Assembly: GCA_937895985.1 (NCBI GenBank)
Contig: CALBKL010000332.1
Location: forward strand, 1-5,606
DNA length: 5,606 nt
From: an uncultured Solobacterium sp.
GTDB lineage: Bacteria; Bacillota_I; Bacilli_A; Erysipelotrichales; Erysipelotrichaceae
Reading direction: 5' to 3'
Positions 1 through 5,475 of this stretch are shown piece after piece (the first letter of the stretch is position 1; every line of letters starts with the position of its first letter). Made by a program: the position numbers and the translations under genes. The notes beneath the pieces are model-generated. The model was not told the DNA's origin, did not search any database, and saw only the letters and a list, made by a program, of their open reading frames with translations.

Positions 1-431
1 AATTACTTGGGATAAACGCTATAAATAATATAATGACTAACAAAACAAACGTTATAGGCGTTGTTCCAGCCGGCACACCTTTAGAAGCGATAGAAGACAT
101 CATCGGTGAAATTGAATATCCGTCACGCTTTGCAAATAAGCAAGTATTCGCATTACAAATCAAAGGTGACAGCATGAACAAGGTTTTACCTGACGGCTGT
201 ATAGGTTTATTTGAAAAGACAAGCACATTAGAAAATGGAGAAATAGGCGCTATCATGGTAAATGGTGACGATGCTACAGTTAAGAAGTTTTACAGATTGA
301 CTGATAGTTATGTTCTTGAGCCAGTGTCATTCAATCCTGAACAGCACCCACTAATCATAAAAGATGGTACTGATCCAGTGTCTGTAATAGGGAAACTGAT
401 TTGGTATTGTTCCAAAGAAAGCGTTATATAA
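1..431 (+). CDS. CI/LexA-like phage repressor, S24 peptidase domain (5' end missing)
   Basis: This is the C-terminal part of a lysogeny repressor that cuts itself when activated RecA filaments form after DNA damage, releasing the phage genes. The frame stays open to the left edge and begins with residues LLGIN. That matches the end of an XRE-type HTH domain (typically DYLLG), so the ATG at 33 is internal and the DNA-binding domain is outside the window. Numbering from that Met, an Ala13-Gly14 pair in VVPAGTP fits the cleavage site. Ser47 in GDSM is the nucleophile and Lys84 in TVKKF the general base. Their 37-residue spacing equals that of E. coli LexA Ser119 and Lys156. The catalytic pair and cleavage site are all present, so autocleavage is expected. 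The gene ends 165 bases before the serine integrase on the same strand, which argues for a phage-type repressor rather than host LexA. Domain call is firm; exact phage targets are unknown. Confidence 0.93.
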   Translation, partial: LLGINAINNIMTNKTNVIGVVPAGTPLEAIEDIIGEIEYPSRFANKQVFALQIKGDSMNKVLPDGCIGLFEKTSTLENGEIGAIMVNGDDATVKKFYRLTDSYVLEPVSFNPEQHPLIIKDGTDPVSVIGKLIWYCSKESVI

Positions 432-436
432 ACGAA

Positions 437-470
437 AGAAACCACCAACAATATGCCGGTGGCTTCTATT
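437..470 (+). terminator. Possible intrinsic terminator after the repressor gene
   Basis: The segments 437-446 (AGAAACCACC) and 458-467 (GGTGGCTTCT) pair over 10 positions with one A/C mismatch around an 11-nt loop. The hairpin starts 5 bases after the repressor stop. The T-tract that should follow is poor (ATTCTGT), so termination is likely partial, or the hairpin may mainly stabilise the 3' end of the repressor mRNA. Confidence 0.45.
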
Positions 471-526
471 CTGTCCTCTAAGGGACTATCGGAATTTAAT
501 TATAAACGATTTTGCCGTTTAAAATA

Positions 527-565
527 CACGAAAACAGGAAAAAAGACTCGTTTTTCGTGGTTTTT
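527..565 (+). terminator. Hairpin with T-run in the integrase leader: terminator or attenuator
   Basis: CACGAAAA at 527-534 and TTTTCGTG at 552-559 form a perfect 8-bp stem with a 17-nt loop, followed after one G by TTTTT (561-565). The shape is that of an intrinsic terminator, but it lies only 20 bases before the integrase ribosome site. No promoter fits between it and the start codon. If it terminates, integrase would need readthrough or antitermination of the repressor transcript. It could instead be a protein-binding inverted repeat. Confidence 0.45.
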
Positions 566-584
566 AACTATCAGATACAAAACG

Positions 585-591
585 AAAGGAG
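585..591 (+). promoter_or_regulatory. Ribosome binding site fixing the integrase start at 597
   Basis: AAAGGAG lies 5 bases before the ATG at 597. The in-frame ATG at 453 has no Shine-Dalgarno and sits inside a hairpin loop. Residues 1-48 read from it also have no resolvase-family character, so 597 is the start. Confidence 0.9.
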
Positions 592-596
592 ATAAC

Positions 597-2192
597 ATGG
601 GAAACTACATACCAGCCGTAATATATGCCCGTTTCTCTTCTTCAGGGCAGCGTGAAGAGTCTATCACAGGACAATTAAGAGATTGCAAGCGATACGCTGA
701 AGAACACGGGTTTGAGATAATCAATGAATACATTGATGAAGCCAAAACAGGAACATCAGATAATCGCCCGTCATTCCAAAAAATGATAAGGGATAGCGAA
801 AATAAGCACTTTAAGGCTGTTATCGTTTGGAAACTTGATAGATTTGCCCGCAACCGTTATGATAGCGCCATATATCGTTCTAAACTGAAGAAAAACGGCG
901 TAAAGATATATAGCGCTATGGAAAACATATCAGATAGTGCTGAGGGAATAATCATGGAGGGCTTAATGGAAAGCATGGCGGAATATTACAGCGCCAATCT
1001 TTCCGAAAATGTCAAACGTGGTAACAGGGAAAGTGCATTGCAACTGAAGACAATAGGCAAAAAGGTTTTTGGATATGGTAGAGATGCGGACGATCACTAT
1101 GTCATAAACGAAAATGAAGCGCCTATTATAAGACGCATTTTTAGCGAATATACAAGCGGAAAGACAATAAACGATATAATTACCGACTTAAACCGTGACG
1201 GTATCTTAAACGCTCGAAAATCGCTATGGAATAAGAGTTCTCTGAATACTATCATCAGCAATGAGAAATATATAGGGACATACAAGTATGCTGATTACAT
1301 TGTGCCTAATGGAATGCCAGCCATTATATCCAAAGAAATGTTTGATGTTGCACAAGAAATAAAAAACAGGCACAAGAAAGCACCAGCACGATCACGTGAT
1401 GCTAAGTACCTATTAACTGGTAAACTATTCTGCGGACACTGTGGAAGCCCTATGACTGGTGAATACGCCACAAGCAGAACAGGCAACCGTTACTATTACT
1501 ATACTTGCGTGAAATTTAAAAAGCGTAAGTGCGATAAGAAGAGAGTCAAGAAAGACTGGATAGAAGAAGTTGTAATTACTGAGTTGATAAACCAGCTGAA
1601 CGACATGGACTACATAAACAAGTTGGCTGATAGTTTTATGGAATACCAAAAGAAGCAACTAGAAGATAACAGCGATGAAAAAATGATAGAGTCCAAGATC
1701 AAGGACGTTACCAAGTCTATCAACAATATAATGAAAGCCATTGAAATGGGTATCATCACAGAAACAACAAAAGCACGCCTTGAAGAGTTAGAACAGAATA
1801 AGGCACAATTACAAATCACATTGCACAAAGTACAGGCAACTAAGCCGCCATACATTGAGCGTGATATGTTCCTGTTTTGGATTGATAGCCTAAAGACAGA
1901 TACAGGCAACTATGACTACAAAGAAAAACTTATAGATACATTCTTGAACGCCGTGTACTTATACGACGATGGATATATAGACATAGGAACAAATCTAATC
2001 AAGGGGACTAAACGTATTACTGGTTCGACTTTAGAAGCATTAAGCGCACCATTGAAAAGGACTTCAATATCATATTGGAGTCCTTTTTATGTTTATTTGA
2101 ATACTCTTTCTAATCCATCTACATACTTTTTAAAATTGATTCCATTGACTTCCTCAATGTGTTTGATATCTAAACTATTAAATTCTGGATGA
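597..2192 (+). CDS. Large serine recombinase (phage-type integrase)
   Basis: This enzyme catalyses site-specific integration, and excision with a directionality factor, by making double-strand breaks joined through phosphoserine links. The frame gives 531 residues from the ATG at 597. The N-terminal resolvase domain (about 5-150) has YARFSSSGQ with Arg12 and catalytic Ser14, and LDRFAR with Arg82 and Arg85. A recombinase domain follows (about 155-260). A zinc ribbon has Cys279, Cys282, Cys304 and Cys312 in the CGHCG...YYTC...C pattern. A charged helical coiled-coil stretch spans about 350-415, and a short C-terminal beta region holds NAVYLYDDGYIDI. The last 46 or so residues, after LEALSAP, look non-native: they are coded by a terminator hairpin and by the antisense of the neighbouring glycohydrolase gene. 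The true stop may have been lost, or replaced at the attachment junction. No integrase promoter is obvious; it may be read from the repressor transcript. Confidence 0.95.
   Translation: MGNYIPAVIYARFSSSGQREESITGQLRDCKRYAEEHGFEIINEYIDEAKTGTSDNRPSFQKMIRDSENKHFKAVIVWKLDRFARNRYDSAIYRSKLKKNGVKIYSAMENISDSAEGIIMEGLMESMAEYYSANLSENVKRGNRESALQLKTIGKKVFGYGRDADDHYVINENEAPIIRRIFSEYTSGKTINDIITDLNRDGILNARKSLWNKSSLNTIISNEKYIGTYKYADYIVPNGMPAIISKEMFDVAQEIKNRHKKAPARSRDAKYLLTGKLFCGHCGSPMTGEYATSRTGNRYYYYTCVKFKKRKCDKKRVKKDWIEEVVITELINQLNDMDYINKLADSFMEYQKKQLEDNSDEKMIESKIKDVTKSINNIMKAIEMGIITETTKARLEELEQNKAQLQITLHKVQATKPPYIERDMFLFWIDSLKTDTGNYDYKEKLIDTFLNAVYLYDDGYIDIGTNLIKGTKRITGSTLEALSAPLKRTSISYWSPFYVYLNTLSNPSTYFLKLIPLTSSMCLISKLLNSG
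2055..2089. terminator. Strong bidirectional terminator between convergent genes
   Basis: Arms AAAGGACTTCAATAT (2056-2070) and ATATTGGAGTCCTTT (2072-2086) pair along 15 positions with one G-T wobble, and the innermost pairs open to form the loop. T-runs follow on both strands: TTTTT on the plus strand, ending at 2088, and TTTT on the minus strand. It starts a few bases after the minus-strand glycohydrolase stop (2093) and lies inside the integrase open frame. From its position it most likely terminates the licT-PTS-glycohydrolase operon, and also stops transcription coming out of the element. Confidence 0.85.
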
Positions 2193-3009
2193 AATGCGCC
2201 ACAGATAGCAGTGGATATAGAACCAATCGTATCACTATCCCCAGCAATATTAGCTGATAATTGAGCAGACTTCATTGGATTCCCTTTGCTTAGGATAATC
2301 ATTGCAAGTACAGCCGGAATCGTTTCAATAGTCTCAAAACCAACACCGTAGACTGTTTCAAGTTTTTCAAGGACCTCTTTCTCAGATAAGGTCTTAATAT
2401 TGCAAGTTTCGCTAGTGACCAAATTTCTTCTTCATCATATTCATGTCGTAAAGCATAGCTAGCTAGAGTTGCGATAACACTCGCACCTGTAATCGCAATA
2501 CTTGTATTGTGCGTTGGCAAACATAGTTTACAAACATCATCTACTAAACCTTGGATATCATGATAATTATGCAGAATCCCAAGCGGGCTAACTTTCATAG
2601 CAGAACCATTCGTAGTTCCATATTTTCCAGACTCTACATAACTTTTACCAGCACGTAATAAATCTAAAGCCTTTGAAGTAGATGGCCCAATCTGACTAGC
2701 ATTCTTTTCTGGATTTTCATCTGCCCATCGCAATAATTTACGAAGGTATAATTCCGTATCAAATCTTCCATCTTCAATGATTGAATCACATACCAGTAAG
2801 GTATTCACAGTATCATCTGTCACCTCACCTGCTTTAAATTTCCGCTTGAAGAAATCATTCTTTGAAGATGGTAATAATGCATGGATACCATAAGGGAAAG
2901 TTTCATCCAATATTGTACGGCACATCATTTCAGATGGCATCCCCATTGCGTCACCATAAGCACAACCAAACAGCAACCCAAATATTTTATTTCTTTGGGA
3001 AAAATTCAT
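2093..3009 (-). pseudogene. ADP-ribosylglycohydrolase-family gene, broken by frame change near 2400
   Basis: The DraG/ADPRH fold uses two Mg ions to cleave N- or O-glycosidic bonds to ADP-ribose; some family members sit in sugar or nucleoside operons. From the ATG at 3009 the first frame carries GDAMG (Asp20), TDDT (Thr64, Asp65, Asp66), TTNGSAMKV (132-140) and PTH (His167). It is real up to about Ala203 (2401), then becomes basic nonsense and stops at 2299. The remaining family C-terminus appears in another frame from about 2404 to the TAA at 2093. It includes ETIPAVLAMI and the metal motif GDSDT (Asp codons at 2237-2239 and 2231-2233). Joining the pieces gives about 305 residues. A segment usual in the family, between the YDEEEIWSLA helix and the next helix (roughly 20-30 residues), appears to be absent, so a small deletion is likelier than one wrong base. 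The start codon directly follows the permease stop. AAAGGAAG (3018-3025) is the ribosome site and translation should be coupled. As both metal halves cannot be made in one chain, the product should be inactive. Confidence 0.85.
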
Positions 3010-4422
3010 TTATTTCACTTCCTTTGTATCTTGAAATGTAACAAATGTAAGAGTAAATGTTACTAACATTGCGGCGATACATGCAATAATTGCCCAAACT
3101 AGTCCACCAATACCCGAAACATTTGGATTAATAAATGACATAACACCAGTTACACCCATACTAATCGCATACATTGGAGAATTTGATAAAGCCAAGATTA
3201 AACCACCTACTAATCCACCAATCATACAGAAGCCAAAGCGTTTCTTAACTGGTAATGTAACACCATAAATCGAAGGCTCAATAATGCAGAAACATGCACT
3301 TAAGAATGCAGGTAAAGCTATATTCTTTGTCTTAATATCTTTACTCTTTAAGAATACTGCAAAGCAAGCTGCCATATGTGCGAAACTTGCTGGGAAGATT
3401 GAAGCTACAATAAGAGAATTTCCTAATGAGCCATATTCCATAATTCCTAAAGTAATTAATGGCCAATGTAAACCAAAAATAACCAATGGTTGATAAATTA
3501 ATGTAATAACTGCAAATGCCAAAATCTTAGATGTTGAAATCAAACTATTTAATCCAGCTTGTAATAAGTTTTGGATAATCATTGAGATTGGCCCAACTAA
3601 TAATACACCTACGATTCCCGCAAATAGAATTGTAAAGAAAGGAACCATAAACTGTCTTGTTACGCGCGGTAGTACTTGTTTTAAAGTCTTCTCAATCTTA
3701 GAAGCCAAGAAGTTTACCATCATGATTGGAATTACTGTCGAAGTATATCCTGTTGCAGGGAAGATAATAGGAATTCCTAAGAAAGTTTTAAATACAGGCA
3801 TTTCTAAAGGTGTACCTGCAAATAGTGTAAACAATGGATCACCTGCATTAATCGACTGAGCCATGCCTGGATAAATCATAAATGCACCCAGGATCATACC
3901 GATAAATGGATCCATACCAAATGCAGTCGCACTTGTATAACCTAAAATAACTGGGAAGAATGTTAAACATGCATTACCTAAGTTAGATAATAGAATGTTT
4001 GTACCATCACCACTTGTGATTACCCCTGTTGATAATAGAATTGAATTAACACCTGCAATAATTCCACAAGCACATAAAACACCTAATGATGGAACTACAA
4101 TTTTTGTAATTAATGCCGCAAATCGATTTAGAACGTTTTTGTCTTTTGTTTCTTCTTTTGGAGTTTCTTCTACCACATGTACAAGTTTAATAAACTCTTC
4201 GTATACATCTCCTACTTGTGTTCCAATAATCACTTGTAATTTTCCCTCAGCAACCTGAGTAGAAATAATACCTGAATGATTTTCTAGATTTGTACGATTT
4301 GCTTTTGAATTATCTTTTAACTTTAAGCGTAATCGTGTCATGCAATGCGTAGCAGACTCAACGTTCTCCTTTCCTCCTACATTTTCCAAAATAAACTGTG
4401 CTAATTTTTGATTCTCATTCAT
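3010..4422 (-). CDS. PTS system EIIBC permease, glucoside/sucrose family
   Basis: This inner-membrane sugar permease takes up a sugar and phosphorylates it during transport. It has 470 residues. EIIB spans about 1-85 with the phosphorylated cysteine at 27 in THCMTRLRLKLKD, the signature of the glucose/beta-glucoside/sucrose group. A charged linker (about 85-98) is followed by an EIIC domain of about ten hydrophobic segments (100-462). Within it are GYTSTVIPI (225-233), FGLHW with His319, and IIEPSIYGV with Glu382. The family usually has Gly-(Ile/Val)-Thr-Glu-Pro here; this protein has Cys-Ile-Ile-Glu-Pro. There is no EIIA, so phosphate must come from an EIIA-Glc-type protein coded elsewhere. 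The start is supported by AAGGGGGA (4428-4435), which overlaps the stop region of the antiterminator gene 13 bases upstream. Substrate is not readable from sequence: sucrose, trehalose, beta-glucoside and N-acetylmuramate permeases share this layout. The partner gene downstream hints at an unusual glycoside. Confidence 0.95.
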   Translation of the reverse strand: MNENQKLAQFILENVGGKENVESATHCMTRLRLKLKDNSKANRTNLENHSGIISTQVAEGKLQVIIGTQVGDVYEEFIKLVHVVEETPKEETKDKNVLNRFAALITKIVVPSLGVLCACGIIAGVNSILLSTGVITSGDGTNILLSNLGNACLTFFPVILGYTSATAFGMDPFIGMILGAFMIYPGMAQSINAGDPLFTLFAGTPLEMPVFKTFLGIPIIFPATGYTSTVIPIMMVNFLASKIEKTLKQVLPRVTRQFMVPFFTILFAGIVGVLLVGPISMIIQNLLQAGLNSLISTSKILAFAVITLIYQPLVIFGLHWPLITLGIMEYGSLGNSLIVASIFPASFAHMAACFAVFLKSKDIKTKNIALPAFLSACFCIIEPSIYGVTLPVKKRFGFCMIGGLVGGLILALSNSPMYAISMGVTGVMSFINPNVSGIGGLVWAIIACIAAMLVTFTLTFVTFQDTKEVK

Positions 4423-4435
4423 ATTGATCCCCCTT

Positions 4436-5272
4436 TCATGAAATTGATCTTTGAATATGAATTATTAGATATGTTAATTCCTCATTGCCAATTTCCACTT
4501 CATATTTTGCATGAATAAATTGTTTGATGTTTATTGCACATAAGTATGCGTCTTTATATGCTTCCTTCAACATATTTAACAGTGCTTCATTCTTATCATC
4601 ACTTCCAAATTGATGATGTGTAACAATGTTCCTTGCAAAATACTTTAAGTGACTAATTAGTCTAAAATATACCAATGACTTTTCATCAATCTCCACGTTG
4701 AAATAATTCGATATGATTTTTAAGATTTCATCAATAATGATAGTAATCTTCCTAACATTTGCAGTACCTATTCCATTTTCAGTTTCAGAATTGATGATAT
4801 GCATTGCAATAAAACCAGCCTCATCAATCGGTAGTTCTACCCCTGTTTCTTCATTTATAATTTGGATGCCTTGTACCCCAAGTTCATATTCATCCGGATA
4901 AAAATGCGATATTTCATTTAATAAATCATTACGCACAGAAACTCCATCCGCATAATTCTTTAAAGCATAATGTACATGATCACACAAAGAAACATATAAC
5001 ATATCACTGAATTTCTTTGTCAAAGATAAACGTATATTTTGAATAATTCTATCCACAATATTGATTTCACTTAGCGGCAAAGATACTAACACCTTCTGTA
5101 AATTGAGATTTAACTCATTAGAAGATAAAAAGAATCGCTTCTCGACTAATGCACTATTAATGGAATCCCCAGCTTTACGCTGAAAACAAATTCCCTTTCC
5201 AATCACAATCACTTCATTACCGTTATCATCAATGACGGCAGTATTATTGTTCAGTATTTTCTTGATTTTCAT
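4436..5272 (-). CDS. BglG/LicT-family transcription antiterminator
   Basis: This RNA-binding protein binds the RAT hairpin in its own leader and prevents terminator formation when the operon's sugar is present. It has 278 residues, almost exactly the length of B. subtilis LicT (277). The co-antiterminator RNA-binding domain is residues 1-55, beginning MKIKKILNNN with the hallmark NNN and then GKGICF. PRD1 has His99 (CDHVH) and His158 (FIAMHI). PRD2 has His208 (LISHLKYF) and His272 (LIIHIQR). All four regulatory histidines are present at LicT-like positions. In the family, one PRD is phosphorylated by the cognate EII as negative control and the other by HPr as positive catabolite control. The start at 5272 was chosen because the family begins MxIxKILNNN and AGAGGGA (5275-5281) precedes it. 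An upstream in-frame ATG at 5302 lies inside the terminator loop. The adjacent EIIBC gene is the expected sensor partner. Confidence 0.95.
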   Translation of the reverse strand: MKIKKILNNNTAVIDDNGNEVIVIGKGICFQRKAGDSINSALVEKRFFLSSNELNLNLQKVLVSLPLSEINIVDRIIQNIRLSLTKKFSDMLYVSLCDHVHYALKNYADGVSVRNDLLNEISHFYPDEYELGVQGIQIINEETGVELPIDEAGFIAMHIINSETENGIGTANVRKITIIIDEILKIISNYFNVEIDEKSLVYFRLISHLKYFARNIVTHHQFGSDDKNEALLNMLKEAYKDAYLCAINIKQFIHAKYEVEIGNEELTYLIIHIQRSIS

Positions 5273-5274
5273 AG

Positions 5275-5281
5275 TCCCTCT
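5275..5281 (-). promoter_or_regulatory. Ribosome binding site of the licT-like gene
   Basis: The minus strand reads AGAGGGA ending 2 bases before the ATG at 5272. It lies just after the leader terminator, so ribosomes reach it only on antiterminated transcripts. This decides the start against the ATG at 5302. Confidence 0.8.
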
Positions 5282-5286
5282 CAACG

Positions 5287-5339
5287 AAAAAACTCGTCTC
5301 AAAAAATATACAAACCGTATAATTTAATGAAAACGAGTT
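5287..5339 (-). terminator. Leader intrinsic terminator controlled by the antiterminator
   Basis: On the minus strand AACTCGT (5339-5333) pairs with ACGAGTT (5297-5291), with a few weaker G-U/A-U pairs continuing inward. A run of six T (5292-5287) forms the end of the stem and the tail. The loop is long (about 30 nt). The hairpin lies between the promoter and the licT-like start. Its first arm shares 5 bases (5335-5339) with the RAT element, so the two structures exclude each other. Confidence 0.82.
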
Positions 5340-5363
5340 AAGCTCAATCATGATAACTTCCTC
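5335..5363 (-). promoter_or_regulatory. Ribonucleic antiterminator (RAT) element, sequence-divergent
   Basis: The 29-nt minus-strand segment can fold as follows. The lower helix is GAG/CUC, then an internal loop of one G against AA. A middle helix AAG/CUU follows, then an internal loop UUA against G. The upper helix is UCA/UGA, closed by a UGAU tetraloop. The classical bgl/lic/sac RAT, as I recall it, has the same segment lengths and the same UUA-versus-G loop, with helices AGG/CCU, UUG/CAA and CUG/CAG. All three helices therefore differ but stay paired. It lies about 12 nt after the predicted transcription start and overlaps the terminator's first arm, as RAT function requires. Architecture and position are seen; binding by the LicT-like protein is inferred. 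Confidence 0.8.
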
Positions 5364-5381
5364 ATTGATATTTCTACTAAA

Positions 5382-5410
5382 ATATTACTCAAAGAATACT
5401 GTAAAGTCAA
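5382..5410 (-). promoter_or_regulatory. Sigma-A-type promoter of the licT-PTS operon
   Basis: The minus strand has TTGACT (5410-5405) and TAATAT (5387-5382) separated by exactly 17 bases, each one or two changes from consensus. Transcription would start near 5375, giving a leader of about 100 nt that contains the RAT and then the terminator before the licT-like gene. Confidence 0.82.
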
Positions 5411-5421
5411 TGAGCCTTACA
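5400..5421. promoter_or_regulatory. Inverted repeat over the -35 region: possible operator
   Basis: TGTAAAG (5400-5406) and CCTTACA (5415-5421) form 7-base arms with one mismatch around 8 bases, spanning the -35 hexamer. The size and position suit a dimeric regulator. It does not match the catabolite-response (cre) consensus, and no regulator can be named. Confidence 0.35.
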
Positions 5422-5446
5422 TCATGCATGCAAATTAAGTAAGTTT

Positions 5447-5475
5447 TAAAAGAGTAAGAGGTCTTCCTCTTACTC
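5447..5475 (-). terminator. Terminator of the gene entering from the right edge
   Basis: A perfect 10-bp stem (5452-5461 with 5466-5475) has a 4-nt loop. On the minus strand it is followed by TTTT (5451-5448) and then AAAA. The plus strand has no T-run after it, so it works leftward, ending the minus-strand gene whose stop codon (5470-5472) lies inside the stem. Confidence 0.85.

Larger units (their letters stand above)
1..2055. mobile_element. Right-hand end of a prophage or integrative element (partial)
   Basis: A CI/LexA-like S24 repressor and a large serine integrase lie side by side on the plus strand and abut a minus-strand metabolic operon. This is the usual lysogeny module at one end of a temperate phage or similar element. 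The other end, and any structural or conjugation genes, lie left of the window, so phage and conjugative element cannot be told apart. The right boundary is inferred. It should lie between the last recognisable integrase residues (about 2050) and the stop of the host glycohydrolase gene at 2093. I placed it before the terminator at 2055-2089, which could belong to either side. Serine integrases need only a very short core identity, so no direct repeat is visible with one end in hand. Confidence 0.72.

Noticed and set aside
33..35. ATG at 33 as a true start for a short S24 protein
   Set aside because: The frame is open to the left edge and the residues before it (LLGIN) match the end of a repressor HTH domain, so it is an internal Met of a truncated gene.
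490..520. Possible -10 box TATAAA at 501-506 as an integrase promoter
   Set aside because: No acceptable -35 hexamer lies 16-18 bases upstream.
453..596. In-frame N-terminal extension of the integrase from the ATG at 453
   Set aside because: No ribosome site precedes it, the start lies within a hairpin loop, and the 48 residues lack family character; the ATG at 597 has AAAGGAG at good spacing and starts the resolvase domain.
605..1909. Several minus-strand open frames of 62 to 99 codons opposite the integrase
   Set aside because: All mirror a long conserved coding frame and have no ribosome sites or family character.
2093..2422. Independent small gene starting at TTG 2422 on the minus strand
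   Set aside because: Its sequence is the C-terminal metal-binding half of the ADP-ribosylglycohydrolase family, so it is a fragment of the broken gene rather than a separate one; no ribosome site was seen.
3995..4258. 87-codon plus-strand open frame opposite the PTS gene
   Set aside because: It is antisense to a well-supported membrane protein, has no ribosome site and no recognisable domain; treated as a shadow.
5273..5302. ATG at 5302 as start of the antiterminator gene
   Set aside because: It lies inside the leader terminator and would add ten residues before the conserved N-terminal Met-x-Ile-x-Lys-Ile-Leu-Asn-Asn-Asn start.
5375..5425. Catabolite-response (cre) site near the licT promoter
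   Set aside because: The nearest palindrome lacks the central CG and the TGNNANCG pattern, so it is reported only as an unknown inverted repeat.
5423..5432. CATGCATGCA palindromic run upstream of the operon promoter
   Set aside because: Short self-complementary alternating bases that can arise by chance; upstream of -35 with no second copy in the window.
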